Assembly (NCBI GenBank): GCA_020746105.1
Contig: CM036618.1
Coordinates: forward strand, 117,877,161 to 117,941,160
Direction of reading: 5' to 3'
DNA: 64,000 nucleotides
Source of the DNA: Trogon surrucura
Taxonomy: Eukaryota; Chordata; Aves; Trogoniformes; Trogonidae
The notes under the pieces are model-generated. The model searched no databases. It saw only the letters and a program-made list of their open reading frames with translations, and was not told where the DNA came from. Below are positions 1 through 27,900 of this stretch, piece after piece (position 1 is the first letter of the stretch; each line of letters begins with the position of its first letter). The translations under genes and the position numbers were made by a program.

Positions 1-1361
1 GCAAAGTGACCGCTCTTTGTGGAAGAAGGACTAGTAGATAGTGTGGAAAATACCAAAAGTTAGATTTACTTATACTGGGTGGGATTTTTAAAAGAGCCTG
101 ATGTAATCAGGCATACAACTTCTGTGGCAAATGGTTTGATTTTGAAGAATACTCCTCAAAAAAAAGGCATATTCGTAGGCTATGTTTTCCACCTCCACCA
201 AAAATGTTTTTAAACTTTGGGTGCTGTGTTGAGCAGCAGTGGCAGCTCCGCTTTGTGCCAGGCTGCTTATCGCTTTGCAGGAGCTAGCTGGGAAACCTTG
301 GGGTACATGGTTTGAAGCTGAGCTCGGAACAGATAAGGCTAAAGACTTTTAAGCTCCTGTATGTGTAAGCATTACCTGTTGCTTGACACTTTTACTCAGT
401 ATTTTCCATTGTATCCCTTGCTGGATTAATTGCTCAGCCTAGCTTCTCTTGCAACAGAGGACTAAGCGTGGCAGGATGATAACTGGCACCAGAACATAAT
501 GTGGTTTAAACTGATGGACAGGAGCTCTTGGGCTCCAAGAAACTTTTGATTTAGTTTTTATTGCTAATTTTAGATAGCAGGATAGACACCTGAGAGTATT
601 GTTTATGAGGCAGAGTGATTCTTTCTGATACAGGAGCCTTCATGGTATCCTGTGGGTTTGGTTTTGTATCAAAAACAAGGTCCAACTCCTAAAATCAAGT
701 TCCATTTGGAGTGTGTGTATATAATACAGTGCAAGTCAACATGCCGTAAACAGAAATAGGAGCAGTACAAAAATATTGTGAAGAAAAAGATGTTGTGTGA
801 TACTTTGAGTGTCAGGGTTCTCTGTGTTCAGAGCTGAAATAAAGAAGTTCTCCTCTCCTCTGTGCCACTCCTGTCGCAGGTAGTGGCAAGTGCGTAAGTT
901 TTTTCTTTCCCCTACTTTATATCTAAAACAAAGCCCAAAGAATTGCCCTACTTCTGCGAGGTGTCTGGCGTTTTATCAAAGTAAAACGTTGCCCTACATT
1001 TTAGATGTTTCACTGACAACTTTAACGCCCGCCTCACCGTTTCTGACAGTGAAACAGCACAAGCGTCTCTTGCCGTCTTCTGGAGCTGGTGTGAGCAGCA
1101 GCAGGGTGGAGGAGAAGGGAATTCCTCAGCTGCTGCCCAAACCTGGGAACTCAGGGAGTCACAGAGCCATGTGAGGAAGGAGCCCCATATGCTGTCACTC
1201 CCCTTTCTTGCTTAGAACAGGCTCGTTAGCCTCCACAGTATGGTTCTCCAGAAAAAGGTGTCGTAACGGTAATCTCCTGCTGGTGAGATGGTAGGTGATA
1301 GGGTCGTATTGATGATCCGATTGGCAAACATTGTGGTTTTGTTTTGTTTTCTTACCTGCAG
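1..1361 (+). other. SLC1A4 intron 2 (3' part)
   Basis: Non-coding sequence upstream of the first visible exon. The only open frames are short and have no recognisable similarity. I see no repeat with clear identity and no candidate for the missing upstream exon. Confidence 0.7.
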
Positions 1362-16315
<14,954 letters not shown>

Positions 16316-18771
16316 ACTAGAGGCCGTTCGTCAACACGCGTCCTAGAGGTGGACCGGGGACTCATTAATGCACCTAGACATTGGCAGTGCTAACGAGGGC
16401 TGGATGGCTCTTGGAAGGTTTTCGGTTCCGGTCCGTTTTGGAACGCGCTGGCCTGGGGAAGGGGAGGGAGGTGGGGTGGGCAGGGAAGGGGTGCTGAGAA
16501 AGAACACTCGCTTTATAATAGTATTTTGATAATTCATGGGTGTACATGTATATATGTTGCACGTGTGCACACATATACATGTACGTGAAAAAAATGCCGT
16601 TGAGACTTGTGGTTTAACGAGACTTCTGTTAGTAAAGGCACTTAAGGGTCGGAGTTGGGGAGGCAGGGGAAGGAGGCAAACCCAGTATGTTCTTACTGTA
16701 AGGAAAATTTAGTGAGCTTATTGTGCTGCCATTCCAACGGAGATGCAGTGTAGAAACTCCAGAGAGGGTGAAAATGTTGCTTGAATTTAGTTTCTGCCCT
16801 GGAAATGTGTGATATTTCCAGGACAGGATATAAAGCAACATTTTTCTCCCACTCCCCTTCTCTTCTGAGATCACTTAGAAGAGGATATATCCTGAAAACT
16901 AGTGCTTTTTTAATTTTATTTTTTGTTTCATATCTGAATTAATAGCTTATAGGGGTCTGACCCTTGTTCCATTCCTCCACTGCCATGCAGCTCATAGCAG
17001 CTTTCCTGCCTTTTGGTGAGTAACTCCCAAACTTTGGGACCAAACATAAGAGATCTTTGTGCAAGTCAAGGACTGGTTTTCTCCTTTCCTCTAACCAAAC
17101 CGTTAAGGAAAAAATCCAGAGGAAACGCAAATTTTGTTAAAGTAATCCCTCTAGGGCTGAAAAAAATGTAGAGTCTGTTCCAGCATAAATATGTCTGAAA
17201 GAGGCTTGCCTGTGACAACACCAAGAAGTCAAGAAGTCGGTTCCCTTCATGAAAACACGCATGCTCCTTTGCTAGCACGCCGTGTCCTGCTCATGTTTGC
17301 TTAGTGGATCAGGCCAAACAAATTAAGTCATATCCCTCTTTCAGCAAAATTGCAGAGAGGAGGAGAAAAATCTGAACACGCATCATGTGGGAACTGACAA
17401 GAGGCAAGTCTGAGTGTTGGCTTGCAAGAGGAGAAGAGGTGAGGTTATAACCCCCGTGTAGTTCAGTGATCTCCGTGTTGGGACAGCTGCCTCCCTGTTC
17501 CTGCCAGGAGCTGGGTTCTGCTATAAATTCCAGCAGCAGCTTACGTTTAGTAATTCTGGGTGGTGCTGGGTCTGAGTAATGTTTAGTGGCAGGTGGTAAC
17601 CTTTGCTTGAGGCTGAGCCAAATGCTTCTGGATTCTGACTCCACCTTTATTCCTTTAAAACACGCCTCCTGAATTTGCACCCCAAACCCGAACAAAGTCC
17701 AGCAAACTCCTTGCAAAGAACCTGTCGATTTATCTTGGCTTTCTGGACAGCAGATGGTTACAAAATCCTGGCGGTGCGTACGCCAAAATTTGCCTGGACT
17801 TGTGATGCTTTCCCTTGGCTACTTTAGCAGGATGATTCCGTATGGTCAGTCTCCACACCGTTAATTCAGCAATACACATTTACACTTAGCTTCGGTACAA
17901 AGTAATGCCAAGTCTCCCTTTTTCTTTCTCTTCTTTTGCTTCAGAGGAAGCTGCCTTGGAAGGGTAGCCAGTTGCTGATGTTTATGTTCACAGCACTAGG
18001 AAGAGGCAGCTCCAATTTTCTAGCAGCAGCTTTCATTTGCAAAGCATCCTTCCTGGTAAAGGGACGCACTGAATTTTGCAACAAGACACTCGGAATGAGA
18101 TGTGGCTACCTCTGAAGGAAAAAACACAGTGAGTGTGTCATCACTGGCTGTTTAATCGTGTGCAGCAGGGCTATGGAAACAGTCAAAGTAGGAAAGGATT
18201 AGTCAGCCCACTGAGAAACTGCAGGTGGAGTTTCTTTTTAACCGGTTTATTTATAACCGCATCCACAAAATTTGGTCACTCCTTGGCCCTTCTTCAAAAT
18301 GGAAGGAGACAAACACAATTATTTAAGGACATCCTTTCCCCAGTGTTTATTATTTCACTTTTATAGCGGATCGAGACCCACTGAAACTTTGCGTTTCCTC
18401 CCGTTTGAATCACGCAACTCCTTTCAACTCAGGAACCAAAAGCGCGCTTTGTAGCCAACGATGGAATTCAACAGATAAGAAGAGTTTTGAAAAATGCTGG
18501 AAGTTTGAAAAAAATGGTTCTCAATGAACCCTCCTTTCTTGTGTTTTTCTAAACAAGTCTAGGTATTTCTTTGAAAAATCTGAATGCAGCAGCACTCCAA
18601 ATACTTTAATTGTAAAGCAGTATAGGGATGTCTCAAGGAAGCCGAAAATCTTGACTGCTCCCTGAGGGCTGGGTTCTGTAGCTGCATTTTATCCCCTGTC
18701 AGACATTTAGCCCCTCTGATGTTCTCCTTCACCAGGACACACACAGCTGCGATCAGGACATTGGAGCAGGC
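16316..18771 (+). other. SLC1A4 3' UTR and downstream sequence
   Basis: Follows the stop codon. It has a 43-base imperfect palindrome at 16542-16584 and no other recognised repeat. I found no AATAAA between the stop and 20537, so the transcript end cannot be placed. A distal AATAAA occurs at about 20538-20543, beyond a CR1 insertion. Confidence 0.5.
16542..16584 (+). promoter_or_regulatory. Hairpin-forming palindrome with Pumilio-like site in SLC1A4 3' UTR
   Basis: The arm GTACATGTATATATGT (16542-16557) pairs almost perfectly with ACACATATACATGTAC (16569-16584). The 11-base centre is itself partly self-complementary. On the sense strand, TGTATATA at 16547-16554 fits the Pumilio motif UGUANAUA. 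The structure is seen directly; function is inference. Confidence 0.5.
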
Positions 18772-19290
18772 AGAATCACAGAATTTCGGGGGTTGGAAGG
18801 CAATTCTGAAGATCGAGTCCAACTCCCCTGCCAGAGCAGGACCACAAAATCTAGAGCAGGTCCCACAGGAACGTCCAGGTGGGTTTGAAAGTCTCCAGAG
18901 AAGGAGACTCCACACCCTCTCTGGGCAGCCTGGGCCAGGGCTCCAGAACCCTCACAGTCAAGAAGTTTCTTCTCGTGTTGAGGTGGAGCTTTCTGTGCTC
19001 TACCTTGCGTCTTTTGCCCCATGTCCTGTCACAAGTCAATAGAGGTTGTCCCTTCCTTCTTGACGCCCAGCCCTCATATATTTATGTACATTCTCTAGAT
19101 CCCCTCTCAGTCTTCTCCAGACTAAAAAGCCCCAGGTCTCTCAGCCTTTCCTCATCAGGCAGCTGTTCCAGTCCCTTCATCATCCTCACAGCGCTCCATT
19201 GGACTCTCCCAAGTAAATCTCTCTCCCTCTTGAACCGGGGAGCCCAGAACTGGATGCAGTACTCTAGCTGAGGTCTCAGGCAACACTTAG
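18772..19290 (-). mobile_element. CR1 LINE, 5'-truncated, minus strand
   Basis: On the plus strand it begins with AGAATCACAGAATTTCGGGG, the reverse complement of the CR1 3' end. Read on the minus strand, it carries the C-terminal part of CR1 ORF2 in two frames followed by a short 3' UTR (18772-18850). Length and truncation are typical of CR1. It lies 2.5 kb beyond the SLC1A4 stop codon. Confidence 0.93.
18851..19288 (-). pseudogene. CR1 ORF2 C-terminal remnant, frameshifted
   Basis: A first minus-strand frame (down to 19082) reads LRPQLEYCIQFWAPRF, later MMKGLEQLPDEERLRDLGLF. This is the usual end region of CR1 reverse transcriptase. A second frame (19039-18851) continues with LNTRRNFLTVRVLEPWPRLP and ESPSLETFK, ending at a stop. 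The change of frame between them shows the copy is dead. It is a transposon relic, not a host gene. Confidence 0.88.
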
Positions 19291-22200
19291 ATGATAATTC
19301 CCATGAAGCATCACAGCACCATTTCAGACTAGAACATTTTCTCAATTCTTACTTTTTTTACCCCAAAGCCGTTGTTGCCCACGGGTAAGCGCATTCACCT
19401 GGGGGGCTGCTTGCAGGCAGCGGTTTGCCGGTGCTGCACTGATCTTCTCGGTGGTGCTGCAATGTGGTTGCACCTCATCCTTGCAGCAGTGAGCCCCAGG
19501 CTGTTCTGTCTGGCGGTAGATCCCAGGAAATGGTAAATTAAAGCAAATACCTCAGAGTCTTCTCAGTGTTTTCCAGGCAGGAAATGCCGAGGAATGCCTC
19601 TCCCAGTCCTCCCTGGTGGCTTGACGCGTTTTGCCTTGATGTGAATGTCTAGTCCCACGTAAAAATCGTTAGTGCAGTCAGATTTAAAGAGGTCAAGTCA
19701 TTCTTGTGGCAGGAATTTAACCAAGGAAATCTAACACTCCTTCTATTGGAAACAGGTGCCATGTATGAACCGTGAGTATTAAGGTCTTAAACTGCCAGAA
19801 ATCTGTAATATTACAGAAGCCCTGCTTTAGGCTTACAAAGCTGCCAGTTCTTTTGCTGCTCGTGCACAGCTAAAGGGATCGCAGAGTTCTCCATGGAAGC
19901 ACAAACACTGGGTGATTACTGCTTGTCAGAACATCTTTTTAATCTTCTCCGTATCATCTTTGTGAGAAATAACATTTCTTGGTTTTCTGTGATGTTCCCA
20001 TTCCTCACGATGGCCATGCCGCGCCTTCTAGGACTCTCCACCTGGCTTCAGATTTTTTCTCCTTAAGGTACAAATGTTAAAGATGCAATATCACACTCTC
20101 TCAAACTGTAAAAAAGATTGGCACGTTCCAACGACTGCCCTTATAACAATGTGAATCCCGATCGAAAGCGTGGCGAGAGAGAAGACTTGCCGTTTGCTTC
20201 ACGTGGTCGAAGCCTTCAAGTAAAGCCACTGGGGGAGGAACAAAAGGGCTGTTGGAAGATGTGCATTTCAGATGCTGCAGTGCAGTGTGTTACCTTGGGA
20301 GCTTCTTATTTCAGGTGCCTGGGCAGCCTCACTCCAACAGGCTGTGAGCTAAGAAGGTGCTCAGCACCGCTGCGGGTGCAGCCAGCGGTACCTGCTCTGC
20401 GCCCACCCAGACACTCCACGAACCTGGTGCTGCCACGCTCCTTAACTCCAATGTCTCTTGACTGGGTGTATGTTTGTGTTCTCCCAGCGTGATTGAAAAC
20501 TGGAAACCTTTAGTCAGTTGCTTTTTCTTTCAAGAGGAAATAAATTCCATCTAGAAAACACTATTTTTATTTTTGGCTTTAGTCTTTGTTATTTGGAAGG
20601 TACAAATTCTTTCCCTAGGAAGGCAGGCTACAGACAGCAGTTGCTTTTTTGGGGGGAAAGATATGGAAATATGGAAGAGAAGAGCCTGCAGGCCTTTGGC
20701 ATGTGCAGTCCCATTTGGTCTGTGACGCTATTTATTGTTACACTTTTACCTTCTCTTTTTTTGGTGAAGTTTCTTTCTCTGTTCTGGACCATCTTCTAGT
20801 TCTTCTTCTCCAAGACTAGTTTTCCACTCCATGCTTTATCCATCACTGCCTGATCTCATCCCATTTCCTGGAATGTCCTATGCTGTTTTTTTGTGTCGGT
20901 GGCTCAGGTATAAATGGGAGAGTGGAGGAAGCTTCGAGGGCTCCAGCTGGTCCTTGGGAAGGTCATTTTCATTCTGCCTTGCTCCTGTCCTTCACTCACC
21001 AGAGGTTTGTGAGACTTGGTAATTTTTAAAGAGCTGCTCTGAGAGCACAGAGCAGTATCTGTCTGTCATCCTGAGAAAGGTGCTTGTTCTGTGCTGTGAG
21101 ACGTGGATACCTGAAAAGCTGTAGTGGGCGATGGAGGGTGCCAGTGCTTGGCTGCTATTAAGATATTTTCAGTAAAGACCCACTATTCCCAGGAACTGAG
21201 CTTTAGCTGAGTCTCGGCTGGTGTGTTGGTGATTGCACTACAAGATTCAGTAACTGCAAAGGACTTTAGACCCTTTGGGGGATGTCTCTTGCAATCGGGG
21301 TGGCTTTGGTGTTGAGAACTGGCTAGGGCCAAACCCAGGGCTTCCCCTGCAGGGGTGTGACAAACAGGACCGTGTCCTTTGGACGTAACAGAAGTGTGGA
21401 GCCAGCCAAAGTACCAAATGAGCTGGTGAAACAGCCTCTGCTTTGTCTTTCCTGGGCAGCCCTGTTACTGCCTGAAGAGGCAATGCCCTGTGCTGGAGGT
21501 GGCAAGAGGTTGGGGGGCACATATGAGGAGCAGGGGGTTTTTTTATGTGCTTGCTCTTCCTATCCTCTTCCCATTTGCTGTGGCCAGTGCCAGAGATGGA
21601 CATGACCATTCTTAGTGTCACCATTCTTAGACTCATTCTCCTGTGATTCCTCTATATTTTACAGCAGGAATAATGGAAACTAAGGTGCTGAGGCAGTTTC
21701 TCTTCCAGGTGAGTCAAAGGCCCTGGTGTCTTTGTGACTGACCTCCCTGGCATATGTTGTAGGTTACTCTCCTTGAGAGATTGCAAAAGGTACAAAGTCG
21801 CCACCTCTTTCTGCCGAGACCTGCAGCACTGGTCAGCAATCCGGGCTGAATCTTCACTCTGGTCCTCTGCTAGCACAGCACGTTTCTGCAGCCACCGGAA
21901 AGCGTCCTCCTGTGGGAAATCATAATTTTCAATCCTGACCCTCCCACAGGCAGCGAGCAATGGGCCTCGGGCAGGAAGTCAAAGGACTGAAAGACAAATT
22001 CTTAGCAGAGGAAAAATGTCACATCTTCATTGATTTTTAACTGGGCCACAGCAGTTCGCAGTTACTCGTAGACCTGCCTGTACTGACTGATCCTGGGACT
22101 GACGAACAGCACAGAATTAGAAAAGTCACATAAATCCTCTGCCTGTGCTTCCTTTTGTGTAAATTGACTTTACAGATACTTATTTGTCTCTCACGGGCGT

Positions 22201-24723
22201 TAGTTTGCAGGATAGTGAGTCGCAGTGTTCAGAAAGCACTCTTAAGGCAGTAAATCTTAAATAATAACAAACTTTTCAAAAACCTGAAAGGAATCAAATA
22301 CTTAAAGTATGCGTCGTGAGGTCAGAGTTGCCTTGTGCTAGAGTATGAATGGCCGTGTGATGGAAAGGAGATCCAGCATATGCATTTGCTGGGCTGACTC
22401 GGAGGGAGCTGCATTTCAAGAAGCGGATGCGATTTAGACAAGGGGTCACAGTGGCCTGTTAAATCTGCCTCCTTCCCTCTCCACCTGGCATGCCACGAAA
22501 GCTTAGGTTCAGGTAAATTAACAAACCTCACCGTGGATTCAGCATCTCAATTAGGAGTCTCGACAGCTCATTTCAAGGGAGAAAAGAGCTTTTCAGCTAG
22601 AAGAACAAGTTGTCTTGCTGGCAGTATGGGTGAAAAAGGTGGAGAAAAAGAAGGAGGAGCTGGAGGCCTGCAGGGAGAGCATCCTGTAAGACGGGGTGAG
22701 GAAGTGGATGAAGAAACTGATCTGAAGGAAGCATCTTTTCCTTGGCGTTTCGATACAGATAGCATCAGAAAGATGGCAGGCATTTGTCTGGCATGTAGCA
22801 GAGGTGGTCCAAACCCCTGCCTGCTGACTGGCCAGGATTTGCGGGGAGAAGCAGATGCCAAGTGCTGATGTTTCTGAAGCGCGTCACCACCGAGCAACAA
22901 CGAAGCCCGCAGCGTAGCAGCGTGGAGCTCTGGTAAGCTGCTCCTGGCCACTAGCCATGACCACAGAGAAACAACGGCGCAGTTCTGGATCGGGGATTGA
23001 CCCACATTCCTCCTTGCAGGATAGCTAGAACAAGTGCTCCTCAGATAAATGCGTGGTAGCCATTATTCTCCCAGGACAAAGACGACCTTGTTATCTATGC
23101 AAGCGTTTTGATGAAAGCCATATTCACTTGCTGCTTCAGTTTCAGGGAGGAGGGAAAAGGGTAGGACAAATGGTCTGAAACTTTTTCCAGACATCGGGCG
23201 ACACACTGAGACAGTTGTCACTGAGTATTTTAAGTCTGGTGAGAAGTGATCCAGAGCCTTGTTTGGCTCCTGTAGCTCTCCATCTTCACATCTGAGCATT
23301 GGCTTGGGAAATTAATGTTAATATGAGATTCGTTCTCCGCGTGGGGTCTTTACAGATGTCTGTGGCCAGCAGGCACCTTTTCACACCTACGGAAGTGAAT
23401 GCACGTGGAAGAAGGTGCAAAAATGCTTTCTTGAGTCACACGAAGAGTTGCCAAGCAGGGTAGGAGCAGATCTCAAATCCTGAAGCCGAGTTTGTTGTTA
23501 GCCAACGACTACCACCTCCCTAAAAAAATTAATGTCTGGGTGTTTCTAGATGTATTTGAGTGTCGGTACCACAGTAGTAATAGCATGTTCATGCAGGATG
23601 GTCACTTCTCTTTTTGGCGGGATGGGAGAAGTGTAGACATAGGAGAGTGATCTTCCCTCTAGGATTGATTTTTTTTAATAGAAGAGGAAAAAGCAAGTCT
23701 CTTTCATTCAAGAGTTCACGGTATGATTACGTATCGAGTTCTGTCTCAGTGTCAGCAGATACATCATCCTCAACAGCTACGAGATCTCACTTGGATTTAA
23801 CCACTGATCTTGGTGCCAGCGGGAGGTGAGGATGGTTTCAGCATGCCGACTGTTCTTACTTTAAGTCCTGCTCAAGAAACATTCATACTTGTCTTTCCTG
23901 AGGCTGCAGATGCTGTTTGCGAGGCAAGCAGGTCTGCCAACAGGAACCAGCGTGAGGAAATGGATTGAGAGCCAAGCCTGTTGTAATGCAAAGTTAACGG
24001 TGTGGTTTGAAGCCACAGAGACCAAGAAATTCGCTCTCAGATGTTCCTCAGGATAGTTTTCGCTTGCTCCTTCTGGTAACAACGCAGAGAAAGTCATACC
24101 CTCCTTTTGCAAGCATGTGTTTGGTAACCAAAGCTAAACTGCATATGGCAGGTCGGTGCAACTTAACTTAATTGCAGTTACGTGTTGCAGAAAGAAATTA
24201 CCGAGGGAAATCTCCTCCGATGGAAACTGTTCACACACGCCTGAATACCCCTGGATTACATTCCCGCAGAAAGAATTGTGCTTAGCCATAAAAAATACTC
24301 TAAGTATTAACTGGTTTGGGTTGTAGCTTTTTTAAGAACCAGAAGGAATGCCGCAGAATGAATGGGCCAGGCCCTTGGCTGGTGTGCAGTCATGTCTTTT
24401 CCCGAGCTTTCAGTGGCCTGCGGACTTCTGGTGGAGATGGTACCTCCTGAAGCAGCACAGGGTAAGACGATCGTGTTCAGTGAAGCAGCAGTAAAGGAAC
24501 TTGTTGGCTATAACTAGAAGCATTTCATATGCTCACGGTATTCTTATCACATGGTGCCTCCCACAAGAAAAATGCGTTTTCTAGATGGTCAGTGCTGATG
24601 CAGGAGCAAAGCTTCCTTGTTTGTTTTTTTTTTTTGATTGGTTTTCCTTCTCTGTATCCCACTTGCAGCCTGCTGTGGTCCTTGGAGTCTATCCAGACCC
24701 TAGCAAGACCAGGCTTGGATGGG
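19291..24723. other. Intergenic, SLC1A4-CEP68
   Basis: No gene recognised. A possible distal SLC1A4 poly(A) signal AATAAA lies at about 20538-20543. The open frames present are short and overlap on opposite strands. Confidence 0.6.
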
Positions 24724-24919
24724 GTATAGGATGTTCTATGTTCTAGGATATCCTAGTGTATAGGATATTCTGTGCTCTAGGATATCCTAGTGTATAGGAT
24801 ATTCTGTGCTCTAGGATACCCTAGTGTATAGGATGTTCTGTGTTCTAGGATATCCTAGTGTATAGGATGTTCCATGTCCGAGGATATCCTAGTGTATAGG
24901 ATATTCTGTGCTCTAGGCT
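24724..24919. repeat. 34-bp minisatellite, about 5.7 units
   Basis: Units start at 24724, 24758, 24792, 24826, 24860 and 24894 with the pattern GTATAGGAT(A/G)TTC followed by TAGGATATCCTAGT. Most units contain the perfect 14-bp palindrome CTAGGATATCCTAG. The last unit is partial and decays after CTCTAGG. Confidence 0.95.
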
Positions 24920-27900
24920 ATTAAAGATACTGTAGTCCCAATGTGAGGACATGTCTCACATTCTTTTATGAGGGGATGAAGACACAGCTTCAACTTTGGA
25001 GGAGAAGCCGGGCTGAAAAAAATACTATTTCGCTTATATACTATTACACTTACTAAGCCAAATAACTGGGAGCAAGCTAGCCCAGCCCTGGCTGCCTCCC
25101 TGCTCTGCCCCACAGTAGATGCTCTGTTGACATTACTTCCCTGAAGACCAGTGTGGTAATGTGCTTGCTGTCCCTAAATATTTCCATCTTTTAAGAATAC
25201 AGTCTTATTTAGACTTTTTCTGTTAGTGACCTGGCTACACTTTTGTGAGGTCGTCCACGAATCACGTGCTGTATGGGATGGAGACCGCGTTGTAGCACTA
25301 CAAACAGCTGAGCATCCCTCTGCTAACAGGAGATGAGCCTCTTTTTCTGAATTGCTTCTTGGTTACAGCAAACTGAGAACAACTCGTGCTTTGAGGGTGA
25401 TTTTTTTATTAGATTTTGAGTAATCCGTCTAGATTCAGGGACAGCCCGAAGACACAAGGAGTCTCCTTCTGCAGCAGAGGTGTGCAGTCTGCCTTATTAT
25501 CCCTAAAGGTGCCTTGTCCTGGTTCCCTTCAGGACAAATTTCCAGTTGCTGTTCGGCTTTCGAATATAACTATGCACCAAAGGTGACAGACTCCATTATC
25601 CCTGGAGACAGGAGGGAGAAGGTGATGTCCTAGTGTGGGACAGGGAAAGTGAGTTTCTTTACTTTGTCCTGTAGGCTCTCTGTCAGCAATCCTGCCTCTG
25701 AGGTGTGTGTGCTCGTGTGTGTGCTTTTATTTCTACATGAACACAAATTGCTCTAATTAGTGGGGAGGATTCTTGTATTTTTATATGCTGAGCCATTTGA
25801 TTAATTGCTTTAATAAAGTGATAGAGTTATGAACTCTCAAATTCACTGCCACCTGTTCCAGTACAATCCAGTACCACTGATGCAAAGGTACCTGCCTTCA
25901 GATAAAACCTAATGCTTAGAGTAATCACTCCATGGAGTAAGTACTTGTGCCACGTGGGTGTGTGGATCTATGTGAACATCTGTAACTGTTCCTCTTTTAA
26001 AGCTCTGGGTTTGATCCATGTGACTCTGTGTCAGCCTTTTTATTATCTACCAAGAACAGACGTATGTGCACGTATGTGGAAAAAAAAAAAAAAAGGAAAA
26101 AAGACCATATTGCTGTGTCTGGGGGTGTGTGACCCGGGGGCAGATATTACAGATGTTTATTGTGTAGTGTACCCTTCGGTGTAAAAACCCTCCCTGCCTG
26201 CCCAGGGAGAAAACAGGTTGAGATGGTTTGGTTTTTTTAGGAGGGTGACACAATAGGATGTTCTCTCTCTCTTTCCCCTGTCTCTCATCGAAATGTACGT
26301 TTGTTCTCTCTTTGTGTAGCTTCTCAGTCTGAAATAAAAGCCACGCTGAATAGAATTCACGTTTCCACCTTTGTCTGGAGAAAATCTAGCCTTTCAGTTG
26401 GATCAGCCTTGCATAGGCAGGCGTGGGGGTCTTTCTGGACTACATTCTTGGGCGCTGTCACCCAAGCAAACTCTGCGACTCCTTTAGAAATGTCCCTGAA
26501 TGAGAACCGTGTAACTGGGTATTTGGGTTCTCTTTCCTAGACCGTGCCCGGCGTATCGCTCCATTGAACCCCTTCCCCTGGAGCCCAGGGCAAGCCTGGC
26601 AGGGTGGCCTTTCTCCAAGCCTTCCGCGCAAGTGCTTGGCTCTAAAGGGACTTTGGGAGAGGCCAGGTTAGTAGGTGTTTTTTATTGATGTGTGCCATAG
26701 TGGAGTAGGAGGGCTGACAGACAGACCCGCTGCCTATTCTGCCAAGCAAACGGACTTTGTTCCCCGGAGGAGGATTGAGGAGTGAGAGAGATCATCCAGC
26801 AAATCTTTTACAGTAGGCAACTGGACTGGTAAGTTCGGGGTCATTTTGCATTTGGCACGCGCAGAGGATCTGAGCAGTGTGCTGCTTCCAGAACTGACTG
26901 CCTGGGTTTGCTGTCAAAGTGGTTTTGATACAGCTTTTTCCATTAAAAGCTCATACGTGTAGGTTTTATCCTGAGATGCGCAATGTGGAAGATCCTGAAA
27001 AAAAAAAAAAAAGAAAAAAATTACTATGTAAGTGTAGTTTGGTTAGTTTCGAGCGTTGAGTTCTGGTCCAGAACTAACAAACAATAAGTGCCAAATTTGC
27101 AAGAATTGCAAGCACCAGACGTATCATTGGAAGGACTTGCCCTCGTATGACTTACAAATTGTGACTGATACGATGTCTTGGTACCTGAAGTTTGCAAAAC
27201 CATCCAAGTGGCGGGTTCCAAAAAGCCTGTCTGACTGCGTGGTTGTGTCTTTGTCTTCTCGCTTCCTGGCTGAAACCCCGAGGAGATACCTGGAGGAATG
27301 TTAGACCAGCGAGCCAACGGAGATGTTGTCCTCTTGAACCTCAGCCTCGAGGTTCCGTGGGAGTGAAATCCCCGTTCAAACGTCAGCTTTGGATCCAGAG
27401 ACAGCCGCTGCCTGCAACAAGCAGGTTTTCTGAAACCTTCTGAGGTAAGTGGTGGTTGTCAGATCCGTAGTGCCTCGCCGTTTGAAACCCACAAGTCTTT
27501 AGGAAACCCGTGGAAAAACGCAAACTGGTTGCTTGTCTTTAATGAGTTAAGCCTTAGACCAGGTCCCAGCTGACTCAAGCCAGACATTATTAGAACTTGA
27601 TAGGCATTATTACAGATTAATAAAGTTTCTTATGGTATTTCAACAGAGGTAAAAGTCGTGAGAAGTTCTAATTAAATTTAAATTACTTTATTCCTGGTAT
27701 TTTTTAGTATCACCTTCCAATCTGGCCATATGCTTTCCAATTTCTTAAATAATTAATCTTTTTTTAAGAGGAAGGGAGTTTTTAGGAAAATGCTTCTCAC
27801 TTTTTCCTTCTAAAAAGCTCTAGGTAGGCGACACACATTTGTCCAGTTCACATGAAGAGAAGCATTTAATAAAAAAAATTACAGCACAAGCGACTGCTAT

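Noticed and set aside
19082-19345. 87-codon minus-strand open frame as a host gene
   Set aside because: The sequence is the C-terminal end of CR1 ORF2 (reverse transcriptase protein), frameshifted and truncated.
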